This document shows, piece by piece, positions 42,114 to 52,033 of a stretch of DNA of 64,000 bases (its first letter is position 1; each line of letters begins with the position of its first letter). Below the pieces are notes generated by a model, which was not told the origin of the DNA, did not search any database, and was given only the letters and a program-made list of their open reading frames with translations. Both the position numbers and the translations under genes were made by a program. The DNA lies in NCBI RefSeq assembly GCF_030409905.1, contig NZ_JAUFQT010000002.1:372001-436000 (forward strand), read 5' to 3'. Origin of the DNA: Echinicola jeungdonensis (GTDB lineage Bacteria; Bacteroidota; Bacteroidia; Cytophagales; Cyclobacteriaceae).

Positions 42114-45100
42114 ATGAAGTTTACCAGAAAACTATCGGGTAATTTCCGATTCTATTCAATGTTTTTGCTTCTCATGGTATGGACGACATTTGAGCTGAGG
42201 GCTCAAGGTCTTCAAATTACCGGGGAAGTAAGATCAGCTGAGGGTGAAACCGTTCCGGGTGTCACCGTATTGCTAAAAGGAACCAGTACTGGTACTAGTA
42301 CTGATTTGGACGGAGCTTATAAGCTCACTGTTAATGATCCCAACGGGACTTTGATTTTTTCCTCCATAGGAATGGTCAAACAAGAGATTCCTATCCAAAA
42401 CCGGTCTACCATCGATGTGACTATGGAAATGGATGTGGCTCAATTAGATTTGGTGGAAGTAGTCGATTATGGTTATGGTTCCGTTAAAAGAACCGATATG
42501 ACTGGATCAGTTGCTTCCATTTCCGGAAAGGAATTGGCGAAAATCCCAGTTGCCAGTGCCGCTCAGGCCATTACAGGCCGACTTCCTGGTGTGAATGTAT
42601 TGACCACTGATGGATCTCCAGATGCGGATGTTGTAATTCGTGTTAGGGGTGGGGGATCGGTTACCCAGGATAATTCTCCTCTTTATGTGGTGGATGGATT
42701 TATTGTGGGAAGTATCCGTGATATTCCACCTACAGATATTGAATCCATTACCGTGTTAAAGGATGCTGCAGCAACTGCAATCTATGGTGCCCAGGCATCC
42801 AATGGGGTAATTGTAGTAACTACCAAAACACCAGTTGCTGGAAAAACCTCAGTTTCTTATAACAATTTCTTCCAGTGGAAAAACCTACCTGATGACCGTA
42901 GGTATGAAGTGTTAGACCCTTATGAGTATGTTTTGGCTAACTATGAATATGCCAAACTTCGTTCAGAAGCTGATGTAAGAAGATTTGAAAGGTTCTTTGG
43001 CGTGTATGATGACTTGGAATTGTATAAACAAAAACCAGGCACAGACTGGCAAGAAGAATTGTTTGGTGACCCCAAACTTTCACAATATCATAACATTACC
43101 TTATCAGGGGGTACTGAAAACACCAAGTTAATGTTGAGTTTGACCAATAATACTGATGAAGGGTTGATGCTTAACTCAGGATACCAAAGAAATGTGATCA
43201 ACTTTAAGTTGAATCAAACTATTTTTGATGGTCTTACCTTTGACGCAGGTGCAAGGATTACCAATACGGTGATTGATGGTGCGGGTACTTCTGGAAATGC
43301 GCAGATCAATATCAAGGATGCAGTTCAGACCCGTCCTGTTAACGGTATTGCTGATGAATTGGATATCGATTTGACCCAATTGAATTCTGAAGATGATTTT
43401 CAATCTTTCTTGTTGAGCTTGATCAGCCCTGTTGAATTGGCTGAGCAGGATTGGAGAAAGCGTACAGAAAATGATTATGTTTTCAATGCCGGCTTAACTT
43501 GGACCCCAATTGATAATTTGAATTTGAAATCCACCTTTAATGGTTCAAGAGATTTTAGGGAAAACCTTCGTTTTTATGGTCCGCTGACTGGGGAATCCTT
43601 TAATAATGGTGGCAGTATGCCATTGGGCCAAAAAAATGAAAGCACCACTTTTTCTTATAGATGGTTGAACAGTGCCAAATATGACTTTACCAATTTGGGT
43701 GATCATAAATTGGACCTTTTGGTAGGCCAGGAAATTTACAGAAGTGGTGGAAAGAGTGATTTTGTAAGGGCTGAGGATTTTAGGCTTTCTATTACTCCTG
43801 AAGAACTTTTTGCCAATATGACATTTGGTAGAACGGATCGACATGAAACAAGAGAAAATACGGATCAGACCCGCTTCTCTTTATTTGGGCGTGCCAACTA
43901 TCAGTTTATGGAAAAATACCTGTTTACTGCAACGGTTCGTTCTGATGCTTCCAGTAAATTCTCCAAGGAAAACAGGGTAGGGATATTCCCTGCTGTTGCT
44001 TTGGGATGGAAAATTTCAGAAGAGGGTTTCTTGGAGGGTTCATCTGTAGTGGATGAATTGAAATTTAGAGCCAGTATCGGTGAAACCGGTAATGACCGAA
44101 TTGAAGCTACAGCTACCCAGTTCTTGTTCCAAGGATCTACTAACCGTGGACCTGGTTTCAATAATGTGGATAATGTGTACTACACTCCAAGTAGTAATAC
44201 CCTTTATAACCCTGACTTGGTTTGGGAAACTACCATTAACAGAAACTTAGGTTTGGACTTTACTTTGTTTAAAGCAAAGGTGGAAGGTAGTTTGGATTTT
44301 TATAAAAATACTACCCGTGATCTGTTGTTGCAATCTGCTATCCCTTCCAATACTGGATTTGATACCCAATGGGACAACATCGGTAGTACTTCCAATCAAG
44401 GGGTGGAATTGGGTATTAATGCCTTTATCATTGATAGACCAGACTTTTCTTTGTCCGTTAACTTCAATACCGGAGTCAATGTAGCCGAAATTGTAGAGCT
44501 TGATGGTACCGATGAAAGATTCTTCCGATCCAACTGGGCCAGCACCGACTTGAACAATATCAATGACTTCCACTTGGAGGTAGGCGGTAGAATAGGTAAC
44601 ATCTATGGCTATGTAACTGATGGATTTTATACCACAGACGATTTCCAAGGCTATGATGCCGGAGCAGGTGAATACATTTTAGCAGAAGGTGTTCCAAACT
44701 CCAGCTCCGTGGTGGGTAACACTAATATCAGACCTGGTTTCTTAAAATTAAAAGATTTGAATGAAGATGGTGTAATTGATGCACAGGACCGAAAAGTAAT
44801 CGGTAATGCCCTTCCTAAAAACCAAGGTGGTTTGGGTATTAATGCCCGATGGAAAGGATTTGATGCTGCCATTTTCTTTAATTACCAATACGGAAATGAT
44901 GTGTACAACACGGGTAAAATCCAATATAACCAATTTAGAAGGGTTACATTTGGTAACTTGTTGACTACCATGCATTCCGATAATCGATATACTTATTTAG
45001 ATGTTGATGGTTCTTATACCGGAACTCCCGGTGAGATCGTAACTGATTTGGATCAATTGGCTGAATTGAATGCTGATAAAAACATTTGGTCTCATAACAG

Positions 45101-45401
45101 TCATGGTATAGCCGGTGCCGTGATTCATGATTGGGCTGTTGAAGACGGCTCATTTATCAGGCTGAACAACCTTACTGTAGGTTACAGCTTGCCAAGGGAG
45201 TTGATTTCCAGAATTGGCTTGTCTCAATTCAGAGTTTATGCCACTGGAAGCAACTTGCATATCTGGACAGATTATTCCGGATATGACCCAGAGGTGAGTA
45301 CCTCCAGAAGCAGCAGTTACCAGGCCTTAACGCCAGGGGTGGATTATTCTTCTTTCCCACGAAGCAGGTCTTATACAGTAGGCTTGAACGTAACATTTTA
45401 A
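42114..45401 (+). CDS. SusC-like TonB-dependent outer-membrane transporter
   Basis: The 1095-residue protein has a signal peptide, an N-terminal carboxypeptidase-regulatory-like domain (ITGEVRSAEGETVPGVTV, about 32-115), a plug domain with VVIRVRGGGSV and VLKDAAATAIYGAQASNGVIVV, and a beta-barrel ending in the typical aromatic C-terminus (YTVGLNVTF). It lies 28 bases before the SusD gene, which defines a PUL. With SusD it should import pectin oligosaccharides across the outer membrane using TonB energy. No extra N-terminal STN domain is seen, so anti-sigma signalling is unlikely; control by the LacI protein is inferred from the operator upstream. Confidence 0.96.
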   Translation: MKFTRKLSGNFRFYSMFLLLMVWTTFELRAQGLQITGEVRSAEGETVPGVTVLLKGTSTGTSTDLDGAYKLTVNDPNGTLIFSSIGMVKQEIPIQNRSTIDVTMEMDVAQLDLVEVVDYGYGSVKRTDMTGSVASISGKELAKIPVASAAQAITGRLPGVNVLTTDGSPDADVVIRVRGGGSVTQDNSPLYVVDGFIVGSIRDIPPTDIESITVLKDAAATAIYGAQASNGVIVVTTKTPVAGKTSVSYNNFFQWKNLPDDRRYEVLDPYEYVLANYEYAKLRSEADVRRFERFFGVYDDLELYKQKPGTDWQEELFGDPKLSQYHNITLSGGTENTKLMLSLTNNTDEGLMLNSGYQRNVINFKLNQTIFDGLTFDAGARITNTVIDGAGTSGNAQINIKDAVQTRPVNGIADELDIDLTQLNSEDDFQSFLLSLISPVELAEQDWRKRTENDYVFNAGLTWTPIDNLNLKSTFNGSRDFRENLRFYGPLTGESFNNGGSMPLGQKNESTTFSYRWLNSAKYDFTNLGDHKLDLLVGQEIYRSGGKSDFVRAEDFRLSITPEELFANMTFGRTDRHETRENTDQTRFSLFGRANYQFMEKYLFTATVRSDASSKFSKENRVGIFPAVALGWKISEEGFLEGSSVVDELKFRASIGETGNDRIEATATQFLFQGSTNRGPGFNNVDNVYYTPSSNTLYNPDLVWETTINRNLGLDFTLFKAKVEGSLDFYKNTTRDLLLQSAIPSNTGFDTQWDNIGSTSNQGVELGINAFIIDRPDFSLSVNFNTGVNVAEIVELDGTDERFFRSNWASTDLNNINDFHLEVGGRIGNIYGYVTDGFYTTDDFQGYDAGAGEYILAEGVPNSSSVVGNTNIRPGFLKLKDLNEDGVIDAQDRKVIGNALPKNQGGLGINARWKGFDAAIFFNYQYGNDVYNTGKIQYNQFRRVTFGNLLTTMHSDNRYTYLDVDGSYTGTPGEIVTDLDQLAELNADKNIWSHNSHGIAGAVIHDWAVEDGSFIRLNNLTVGYSLPRELISRIGLSQFRVYATGSNLHIWTDYSGYDPEVSTSRSSSYQALTPGVDYSSFPRSRSYTVGLNVTF

Positions 45402-45429
45402 TAAGTAAAAGAATATTAATGCTAGAGAT

Positions 45430-47232
45430 ATGAAATTGAGATATTTAATATTTGCAGCATCCCTCTTGTTGAGTTCATGTGATGACTTTCTGGAGCCGGA
45501 ATCCCTTTCGACTTTCGATACCAATTATGTGTTCTCCAATGTAGATGATGCCAGAAAAGGAGTGAATGCGATTTATTCACACTTTGGACAAGATGCTTTC
45601 CGATCCAGGTTATCCAATAATATGACGGGTAACACAGACATAGAACGTCAGAGTGGTTGGACCAGTAATGGTGACCGGTACCAAATTTGGAACCTTGAAG
45701 CCCTTCCAAGTAACAGGGACCTTGAAATTGTTTGGACTTTTGCTTATCAGGCCATTCGTGATGCTAATATTGCCATTGAAGGCTTGATGGCCAGTGGAAA
45801 ATTGGAATCCAATGATGTGGCTGAAGCCCGAACCATGAACCAATTATTGGGAGAAGCCTATACTTTGAGGGCTTATTGGTACAGCATGTTAACTTATTAC
45901 TTTGGGGATGTGCCATATATCGTTGAGGCTCCTAAAGCTGGTATCGAATTTAACTTGCCAAAATCCGACAGGAATGAAATTCTTTCCCAGGAAATACAAA
46001 ACTTGATCGATGTAGAGGAAAATATGCTTTGGGCAGATCAGGTACCTTATGGTATTGAGCAGGTAAACCGTGAATATACCTTGGGAATGATTGCCCGGTT
46101 ATCTTTGCAAAGAGGTGGTTATTATTTAACTCCTGAATTGACCAAGCAAAGGGAACCTGATTACCTGGATTACTATCAAATTGCCAAGGATTATACCAAA
46201 AAGTTGATAGATCTTAAGGACAGGGAATTGCCTACTGATTTCAGACAGATATTCCTGAACCAGTGTAAATTTATTTCTCCTGCAAATTCTGATATTTTGT
46301 TTGAAGTTCCTTTTGCCATAGGTAATGGGGATGTGGGATGGAATATTGGTATTACAGTAGAAGGTGGAACCACTGCCAATCATGATTATGGCTCTGGTAA
46401 CAATTATATGTCCATGCCACCTACGTATTATTTGTCCTTTGATACCGCAGATCTCAGAAGAGATGTGACTTGCGGGTTGTACAAAATAAATCAGGAGTTT
46501 GAACAGGAGTTTATCGAAGGAAATACCAATATTTCCCAAGGGAAATGGAGCCGTCACTTCCTGGATAACCCTCCAGGTGCATCCACTGCCAAAGGTACCG
46601 GTATCAACTGGCCTATGATGAGATATTCTGATGTGATTTTGATGTATGCCGAAGCTGAAAATGAATTGAACGGACCAACTGCCGAAGCTCAGGAGGCCCT
46701 GAAAAGAGTAAGAAGAAGGGCTTTTGATCCTGCCTTGTGGCCTTCAAGAGTGGATGGTTATGTGGCTGAGGTTGCAGGAAGCAAGGATACATTCTTTGAA
46801 GCTATTGTGGACGAAAGAGCCTGGGAATTTGGCGGAGAAATGATACGGAAATATGAATTGATCCGCTGGGGAATTTACTCTGAAAAGGTAGAAGAAACCG
46901 TTGAAGGATTGAAAGAATTAGCTGATGCTGCCTTTAATGGAACGACCAACCTTCCAGACTATATGTATTGGAAGCTGGATGAAAGCGGTAATTTCACTAT
47001 TTTAAATCCAAACAGAAGGGTAGTCGCTCCACCAGATGATACATGGAACCAAGAACCATTCCTATTGGACTTGCACAGCGATGAATATGGATACGATCAA
47101 TGGATCACCAGGGACTGGGCCAATTACATCAATGGACCTCAACCAGGTGTTGTTCGTTATATTTTCCCGATTCCGGCTTCTGCCGTTGCTTCTAGCCAGG
47201 GAACGCTGTCCAATGATGGCTATGGATTTTAA
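45430..47232 (+). CDS. SusD/RagB-like glycan-binding lipoprotein
   Basis: The 600-residue protein has a lipoprotein signal (Cys17, LSSCDD) and the SusD layout: N-terminal segment FLEPESLSTF, TPR-like helices (ARTMNQLLGEAYTLRAYWYSML and YAEAENELNGPTAEAQEALKRVRRRAF), then the C-terminal RagB region with DERAWEFGGEMIRKYELIRWG. It would cap the SusC barrel at the cell surface and bind pectin chains. It follows susC by 28 bases and precedes another surface lipoprotein by 24 bases. Confidence 0.96.
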   Translation: MKLRYLIFAASLLLSSCDDFLEPESLSTFDTNYVFSNVDDARKGVNAIYSHFGQDAFRSRLSNNMTGNTDIERQSGWTSNGDRYQIWNLEALPSNRDLEIVWTFAYQAIRDANIAIEGLMASGKLESNDVAEARTMNQLLGEAYTLRAYWYSMLTYYFGDVPYIVEAPKAGIEFNLPKSDRNEILSQEIQNLIDVEENMLWADQVPYGIEQVNREYTLGMIARLSLQRGGYYLTPELTKQREPDYLDYYQIAKDYTKKLIDLKDRELPTDFRQIFLNQCKFISPANSDILFEVPFAIGNGDVGWNIGITVEGGTTANHDYGSGNNYMSMPPTYYLSFDTADLRRDVTCGLYKINQEFEQEFIEGNTNISQGKWSRHFLDNPPGASTAKGTGINWPMMRYSDVILMYAEAENELNGPTAEAQEALKRVRRRAFDPALWPSRVDGYVAEVAGSKDTFFEAIVDERAWEFGGEMIRKYELIRWGIYSEKVEETVEGLKELADAAFNGTTNLPDYMYWKLDESGNFTILNPNRRVVAPPDDTWNQEPFLLDLHSDEYGYDQWITRDWANYINGPQPGVVRYIFPIPASAVASSQGTLSNDGYGF

Positions 47233-47256
47233 ATATTGATGTAGCATGCTAAAAAA

Positions 47257-48921
47257 ATGATTAAAATGAATAAAAATAAATTCAATATACCGATCAGCTT
47301 GGTCATCTTACTTTTAGGCATTGTAGCATTCAGTGCCTGTAAGGAAGATGAGGAGATGTTTGAAAGAACCAGGCTATTCAGGCCTGTACTGAATGAGGCT
47401 TTGTATTCTGAAGCCAATACCATTATTGTCAATATGGGCAATTTGAAAGAAGCGGTTTCTTATACCCTTGAGGTAAGCCGGGACACCTTTAAAACGGTGG
47501 AATACGTAATCGAAACAGACACCAGTTATGTTGAGATTGATGAAGAGCTGGTAGGAGAAGAGTTGTTTTGGAATGCTCTATACCAGGTAAGGGCAACTGC
47601 CCATGCTGATATGGATGAATATGATAGTAAGGTTTCTGATTTGGGAAATGTAAGGACCCAACGGTTTCCTACTATCCTGAATATTCCTGAAAGTTATGAT
47701 GTCATTGATGTTGCTGCCAGGGTAAGTTGGACTTCTGCCGGTGCTCCTGTTACCAGTATTCAATTGTATGGTCCCGAGGATCTTAGGTTGCAAAACCCTC
47801 TTTTGGACGAACCAAGACCTATTACCGAGGAAGAACGTGAAAATGAAGAGTTAATAGTTGAAGGTTTAGAACCCTCAACAAGTTACCAGATTGCCATGTA
47901 CAGTGAAGATCAATTAAGAGGTTGGGTAAATTATACTACCCTTGAGCCGGATATTGATCCAAATGCTGCAGGAGTAATAGATATCCGTAACAATGAAAGC
48001 CCGAGTGCTGTATCTGATGCGGTAGCAGCTGCCCCTGACGGAGCAATTATCTTAGTGAAAAGAGGGGTGACCTATGATTTCCCTAATGATAATTTGAACA
48101 AATCAATTACCATTAGAGCTGCTTATGGTTTTGGAGAACAAAAAGCCAAGCTTTTCACCACAGGAAACTGGGACATTGATGATGGCTCTGATATAGACCA
48201 TATTAGATTCATTGACCTTGAATTAAGAGGTGAAGATTATGGTGGGGATTATGTATTCAATCCTAACCGTGAAAATGTTCACGTTGGAGAATTGAGCTTT
48301 GATAAGTGCGAAATCGGTACTTTCAGGGGAATCCTAAGGGTAAGAACCTCTACAGTAGTTGATAATTACATCATCAAAAACTCTGTAGTGGATAGTATTG
48401 GTGGATATGGGTTGTTTACCGTTGATACCGAAGCAACAGCTCAAATCAAAAATATCCGCTTTGAAAATTCCACATTCAACAAAATTCAATGGGGTGTCAC
48501 TTCCAGAAGTCAGTCCGAATCTTTTGTAATCGAAAGCTGTACTTTCGCCAACTTTGTTCGGCCTGGTGGCGGTTTCTTCCGCTACAGAGGAGGAGATGGT
48601 AATAATAATGTAACCAATGGAATTGTTATCCACAACAGTATCTTTGGTCATGCCTGGGATGAAAGTGAATCTGGAAGTTATGGATATTATCCCGTTTATG
48701 ATGGTCTTGAAAATACCAATTTCGATATAGTCAATGTGTATTCTACAAACGATTATACTCCTAATAGCGGTTATGAAATACCAGGGTTGCCAATTGGAAA
48801 CTATACTGGTGCTCAGGAGGACCTGTGGGTAGATCCAGCCAATAACGATTTCAACTTCTCGGATAGAAACTTTGCGGGTAGATTTGATACAGGAGATCCA
48901 CGTTGGAGAATCGTATTATAA
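47257..48921 (+). CDS. DUF4957/DUF5123-type surface lipoprotein with Fn3 and beta-helix
   Basis: The 554-residue protein has a lipoprotein signal (Cys28, FSACKED). Residues about 40-230 contain two fibronectin-III-like strands regions (for example NLKEAVSYTLEVSRD and VEGLEPSTSYQIAMYSED), and residues about 240-554 form a right-handed beta-helix (DUF4957 then DUF5123, with DKCEIGTFRGILRVRT). Such proteins sit next to SusD in pectin and related loci and are thought to bind glycan at the surface (SGBP role); no catalytic residues of PL or GH28 families are seen. It follows SusD by 24 bases and ends at a terminator-like hairpin, so susC-susD-this gene looks like one transcript. ATG at 47266 is an alternative start. 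Confidence 0.87.
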   Translation: MIKMNKNKFNIPISLVILLLGIVAFSACKEDEEMFERTRLFRPVLNEALYSEANTIIVNMGNLKEAVSYTLEVSRDTFKTVEYVIETDTSYVEIDEELVGEELFWNALYQVRATAHADMDEYDSKVSDLGNVRTQRFPTILNIPESYDVIDVAARVSWTSAGAPVTSIQLYGPEDLRLQNPLLDEPRPITEEERENEELIVEGLEPSTSYQIAMYSEDQLRGWVNYTTLEPDIDPNAAGVIDIRNNESPSAVSDAVAAAPDGAIILVKRGVTYDFPNDNLNKSITIRAAYGFGEQKAKLFTTGNWDIDDGSDIDHIRFIDLELRGEDYGGDYVFNPNRENVHVGELSFDKCEIGTFRGILRVRTSTVVDNYIIKNSVVDSIGGYGLFTVDTEATAQIKNIRFENSTFNKIQWGVTSRSQSESFVIESCTFANFVRPGGGFFRYRGGDGNNNVTNGIVIHNSIFGHAWDESESGSYGYYPVYDGLENTNFDIVNVYSTNDYTPNSGYEIPGLPIGNYTGAQEDLWVDPANNDFNFSDRNFAGRFDTGDPRWRIVL

Positions 48922-48960
48922 TCTAGGCATATCTTGTGAATTTTCTTTAATCCAATAAAT

Positions 48961-48995
48961 AAGGTGTGGTCATATTATGGCCACACCTTTTTAAT
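48961..48995 (+). terminator. Terminator after the susCD-DUF5123 genes
   Basis: The stem aaggtgtgg/ccacacctt (48961-48969 with 48981-48989) is followed by ttttt. It lies 40 bases after the stop and splits the PUL into separate transcripts or creates an mRNA level step. Confidence 0.8.
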
Positions 48996-49009
48996 AAAAC
49001 CCAATTAAT

Positions 49010-50491
49010 ATGAAACCCAATATTTTGAAATTTATCTTTCTCTTGTGTCTGTTTGGGACATTTAACTTTTTGGGATGCAGTTCCACGGATCCTGATCCTG
49101 TCGATGATAATGATGATGAGGAAGAACCTTATGATGGCCCCTTGTATGCTTTTCCTGGTGCAGAAGGTTTTGGCCAATTTGCCTCTGGAGGTAGAGGAGG
49201 AAAAGTTTATTATGTCACCAAATTGACGGATGACGGCAGCCAAGGGACCCTTAGATATGGGGTGGAAAAATTTGGGGCCAGGACCATCGTCTTCAATGTG
49301 GGGGGAACCATTGAGCTCCAATCAAAATTAAATATTTCCAATGGAGATTTGACCATAGCAGGTCAAAGTGCTCCCGGGGGAGGGATTACCCTCAGAAATT
49401 ATCCTGTAACCGTTGATGCAGACAATATTATTATCCGCTATTTACGATTTAGAATGGGAGATACTGCCCAACAGGAAGGTGATGCTCTGGGTGGTAGGTT
49501 TCATAAGAATATTATTGTTGACCATTGTTCAATGAGCTGGTCTACAGATGAATGTGTTTCTTTTTATGCCAATGAAAATTTTACCCTCCAATGGTGTATT
49601 ATTGCTGAAAGCCTTAGAAACTCCGTCCATGACAAGGGAGCCCATGGTTATGGTGGTATCTGGGGAGGGAAATACGCATCCTTCCATCACAATCTTTTGG
49701 CACATCATGATAGCCGGAACCCCAGGTTAGGAGAGGAAGCTGGAAAAGCTTTTGCTTTGACGGATCTTGTGGATCTTAGAAATAATGTCATTTACAATTG
49801 GGGAAATAACAGTGCTTATGGTGGAGAGGCCATGAATGTCAATATTGTCAATTGTTACTATAAGCCAGGACCAGCCAGCCCAAGCGGAAGTAAACGAAAC
49901 CGAATTATGTCCATAGATAAAAATAAAAATGAAGGCACGGAAGTGTATGATATTTGGGGCAAATTTTTTATTGATGGAAATACAGTGGATGGAAGTGCAC
50001 AAACTTCTGAGGATAATTGGACTTATGGCGTGTTTAATCAATTCCACCACAGTTATGGTGAAGTAAGCCAGGAAGAAAAAGACGCCATCAAACAGGAAGA
50101 GCCACATGATATTGAAGATAATGTCTCCACCCATACTGCAGAAAAGGCCTATGATTTGGTATTGGCCTATGCCGGGGCTTCATTAAAAAGAGATGCTATT
50201 GATGAAAGAATATTAAATAATGTAATGAATGGTAATTATTCCCACGAAGGATCTAATGGCAGCACCAATGGGATCATCGATACGCAAAGTGATGTAGGTG
50301 GCTGGCCAGAATTGGATTCCGGAGAACCGGTTACCGATACTGATAAAGACGGTATTCCAGATACCTGGGAAGATAACAATGACCTTGACCCCAACAATGC
50401 TGATGATGCTTCAAAAGTGAAATCAGGCAGTCATTATACTTATTTGGAAGTTTATTTAAATAGTTTGATCAAGGACTTTCCACTTGAATAA
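49010..50491 (+). CDS. PL1-family pectate lyase (lipoprotein) with C-terminal Ca-type Asp repeats
   Basis: The 493-residue protein has a lipoprotein signal (Cys23, FLGCSS) and an acidic spacer. The beta-helix of PL1 is shown by GFGQFASGGRGGKVYYVT, LTIAGQSAPGGGITL, VDHCSMSWSTDECVSFY and GIWGGKYASFHHNLLAHHDSRNPRL, the last with the catalytic Arg region. It cleaves homogalacturonan by beta-elimination with calcium. Residues about 447-470 (DTDKDGIPDTWEDNNDLDPN) form a thrombospondin type 3-like calcium motif. It is probably surface-attached and resembles the lyase at 53645. It lies 48 bases upstream of a CE8 gene. Confidence 0.94.
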   Translation: MKPNILKFIFLLCLFGTFNFLGCSSTDPDPVDDNDDEEEPYDGPLYAFPGAEGFGQFASGGRGGKVYYVTKLTDDGSQGTLRYGVEKFGARTIVFNVGGTIELQSKLNISNGDLTIAGQSAPGGGITLRNYPVTVDADNIIIRYLRFRMGDTAQQEGDALGGRFHKNIIVDHCSMSWSTDECVSFYANENFTLQWCIIAESLRNSVHDKGAHGYGGIWGGKYASFHHNLLAHHDSRNPRLGEEAGKAFALTDLVDLRNNVIYNWGNNSAYGGEAMNVNIVNCYYKPGPASPSGSKRNRIMSIDKNKNEGTEVYDIWGKFFIDGNTVDGSAQTSEDNWTYGVFNQFHHSYGEVSQEEKDAIKQEEPHDIEDNVSTHTAEKAYDLVLAYAGASLKRDAIDERILNNVMNGNYSHEGSNGSTNGIIDTQSDVGGWPELDSGEPVTDTDKDGIPDTWEDNNDLDPNNADDASKVKSGSHYTYLEVYLNSLIKDFPLE

Positions 50492-50538
50492 AATATTAAT
50501 TGCCATTAATAAATAAACCCTTAATTCAATATTCTGAA

Positions 50539-51603
50539 ATGAAAAAAATAATTTTGTGGGTAATCAGTAGTTTTCTGATTACCGGTTTGCTGTTTGCCTG
50601 TAATAGTGAGGAGGATACCACTCCTCAGCAGGAAGATGAGGATAATGAGCCCATTGAATTCAAATATGTAGTGGATATTAATGGCTCTGGAGATTTTACT
50701 TCCGTACAGGAAGCTATAGATGCTGCACCGGATCATTTATTTGTACCCACCTATGTCTTGATCAAAAATGGGACTTACAAGGAGGAAATCACTGTTCCCA
50801 AAGGAAAAGATAATTTGGTATTAGTGGGGGAAAGCGTGGAAAACGTGATTCTCACTTATGACAATGCAGCTGAAAAAGTAGACCCTGAGACCAACCAAAC
50901 CTATGGCACTAGTGGCTCCTCAAGTACCTTTATCCATGGTAAAGGCTTTGTTGCCCTTAATATCACCTTTGAAAACAGTGCAGGCAGAGATTATGGCCCT
51001 GCATTGGCCATATATGTCAACAGTGATCAATCTGTATTTTACAATTGCCGTTTTTTGGGTAGACAGGATACCTTTTATGGTAACAGGAAAAGGATGTACC
51101 TGAAGAACTGTTATATTGAGGGAACTGTGGACTTTATTTTCGGTCCTGCGACTGCCGTTTTTGAAGATTGTGAAATTCATGGATATGGAGGCACCTCCAT
51201 AACAGCTGCCTCCACCGAACCTTATGTTAATTTTGGCTTTGTTTTCCGCAATTGTAAATTAACCGCTGAAAGTGGAGTAAAAACTGATCTGGGAAGACCA
51301 TGGCGGCCATATGCTGCAGTAGCTTACCTAGAAACGGAGATGGCCGATTTTGTTAAACCAGAAGGCTGGAACAACTGGGGTAATGCTGATAATGAAGCAA
51401 CAGCCCGGTTTGCTGAATATAAAAATACTGGGCCTGGATCCAACCTAAGCCAAAGGGTGGAATGGATGAATGTGCTTTCAGATGCTGAGGCTGAGAAATA
51501 TGAAACCTTAAATGTATTCAAGACGACTTACGCAGAAAATAGTGTAGAGGATAATTGGGATCCCTATGAGGTATTGGATCAAGTATCGGAATTGATAGAA
51601 TAA
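50539..51603 (+). CDS. Pectinesterase CE8 (lipoprotein)
   Basis: Starting at the ATG at 50539 (preferred to a TTG 39 bases earlier), the product has 354 residues and a lipoprotein signal with Cys21 (LLFACNS). After an acidic spacer, residues about 40-335 are a CE8 beta-helix with RQDTFYGNRKRMYLKNCY, GTVDFIFGPATAVFEDCEI and DLGRPWRPYAAVAYL. It is the third CE8 domain of the locus and the only one with a lipid anchor, so it may work at the surface beside the PL1 lyase, which prefers demethylated pectin. It lies 48 bases after that lyase gene and 18 bases before a VOC gene. Confidence 0.93.
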   Translation: MKKIILWVISSFLITGLLFACNSEEDTTPQQEDEDNEPIEFKYVVDINGSGDFTSVQEAIDAAPDHLFVPTYVLIKNGTYKEEITVPKGKDNLVLVGESVENVILTYDNAAEKVDPETNQTYGTSGSSSTFIHGKGFVALNITFENSAGRDYGPALAIYVNSDQSVFYNCRFLGRQDTFYGNRKRMYLKNCYIEGTVDFIFGPATAVFEDCEIHGYGGTSITAASTEPYVNFGFVFRNCKLTAESGVKTDLGRPWRPYAAVAYLETEMADFVKPEGWNNWGNADNEATARFAEYKNTGPGSNLSQRVEWMNVLSDAEAEKYETLNVFKTTYAENSVEDNWDPYEVLDQVSELIE

Positions 51604-51620
51604 CCAAAATATTAAAAAAT

Positions 51621-52013
51621 ATGAAGTTTGAACATTTTGCCATTAATGTAAAACAGCCCAACGAAATGTGTGATTGGTATGAAAAGCATTTGGGATTAAA
51701 GGTAGTTAAGAAAATGGACCATTCTCCTTATATGACTTTTTTGGCTGATGAAAGTGGAACCATTATGTTGGAGATTTACAATAATTCAAAAGCTCCAATA
51801 TTGGACTTTGAATTGCAGCATCCCTTGGTGGTACATTTGGCATTTGTTTCAGACGATCCTTCCAGGGACAAGGAAAAGCTTTTGGCAGCTGGAGCTGAAG
51901 AGGTAAGTGATGATTTACTTGAGGATGGTTCTCATTTGGTCATGTTGAAAGACCCATGGGGGTTGGCCATTCAGCTTTGCAAAAGAGCTAATCCTATGTT
52001 AAAACCCTGGTAA
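51621..52013 (+). CDS. VOC-family (glyoxalase-like) cytosolic protein in the pectin locus
   Basis: The 130-residue protein has no signal peptide and folds as two VOC half-domains. Candidate metal ligands by position are His5 (FEHFAINV), Glu51 (IMLEIYN), His72 (VVHLAFV) and, at the fourth site where most enzymes have Glu, Gln118 (AIQLCKR). It is the only cytosolic protein among the secreted pectin enzymes. A role on a reactive sugar-acid intermediate such as a 4,5-unsaturated uronate or 5-keto-4-deoxyuronate is possible but not shown; a detoxification role is the alternative. It lies 18 bases after CE8, so it is cotranscribed. Confidence 0.85.
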   Translation: MKFEHFAINVKQPNEMCDWYEKHLGLKVVKKMDHSPYMTFLADESGTIMLEIYNNSKAPILDFELQHPLVVHLAFVSDDPSRDKEKLLAAGAEEVSDDLLEDGSHLVMLKDPWGLAIQLCKRANPMLKPW

Positions 52014-52033
52014 ATTCTAGCTCTAAAATAAAA

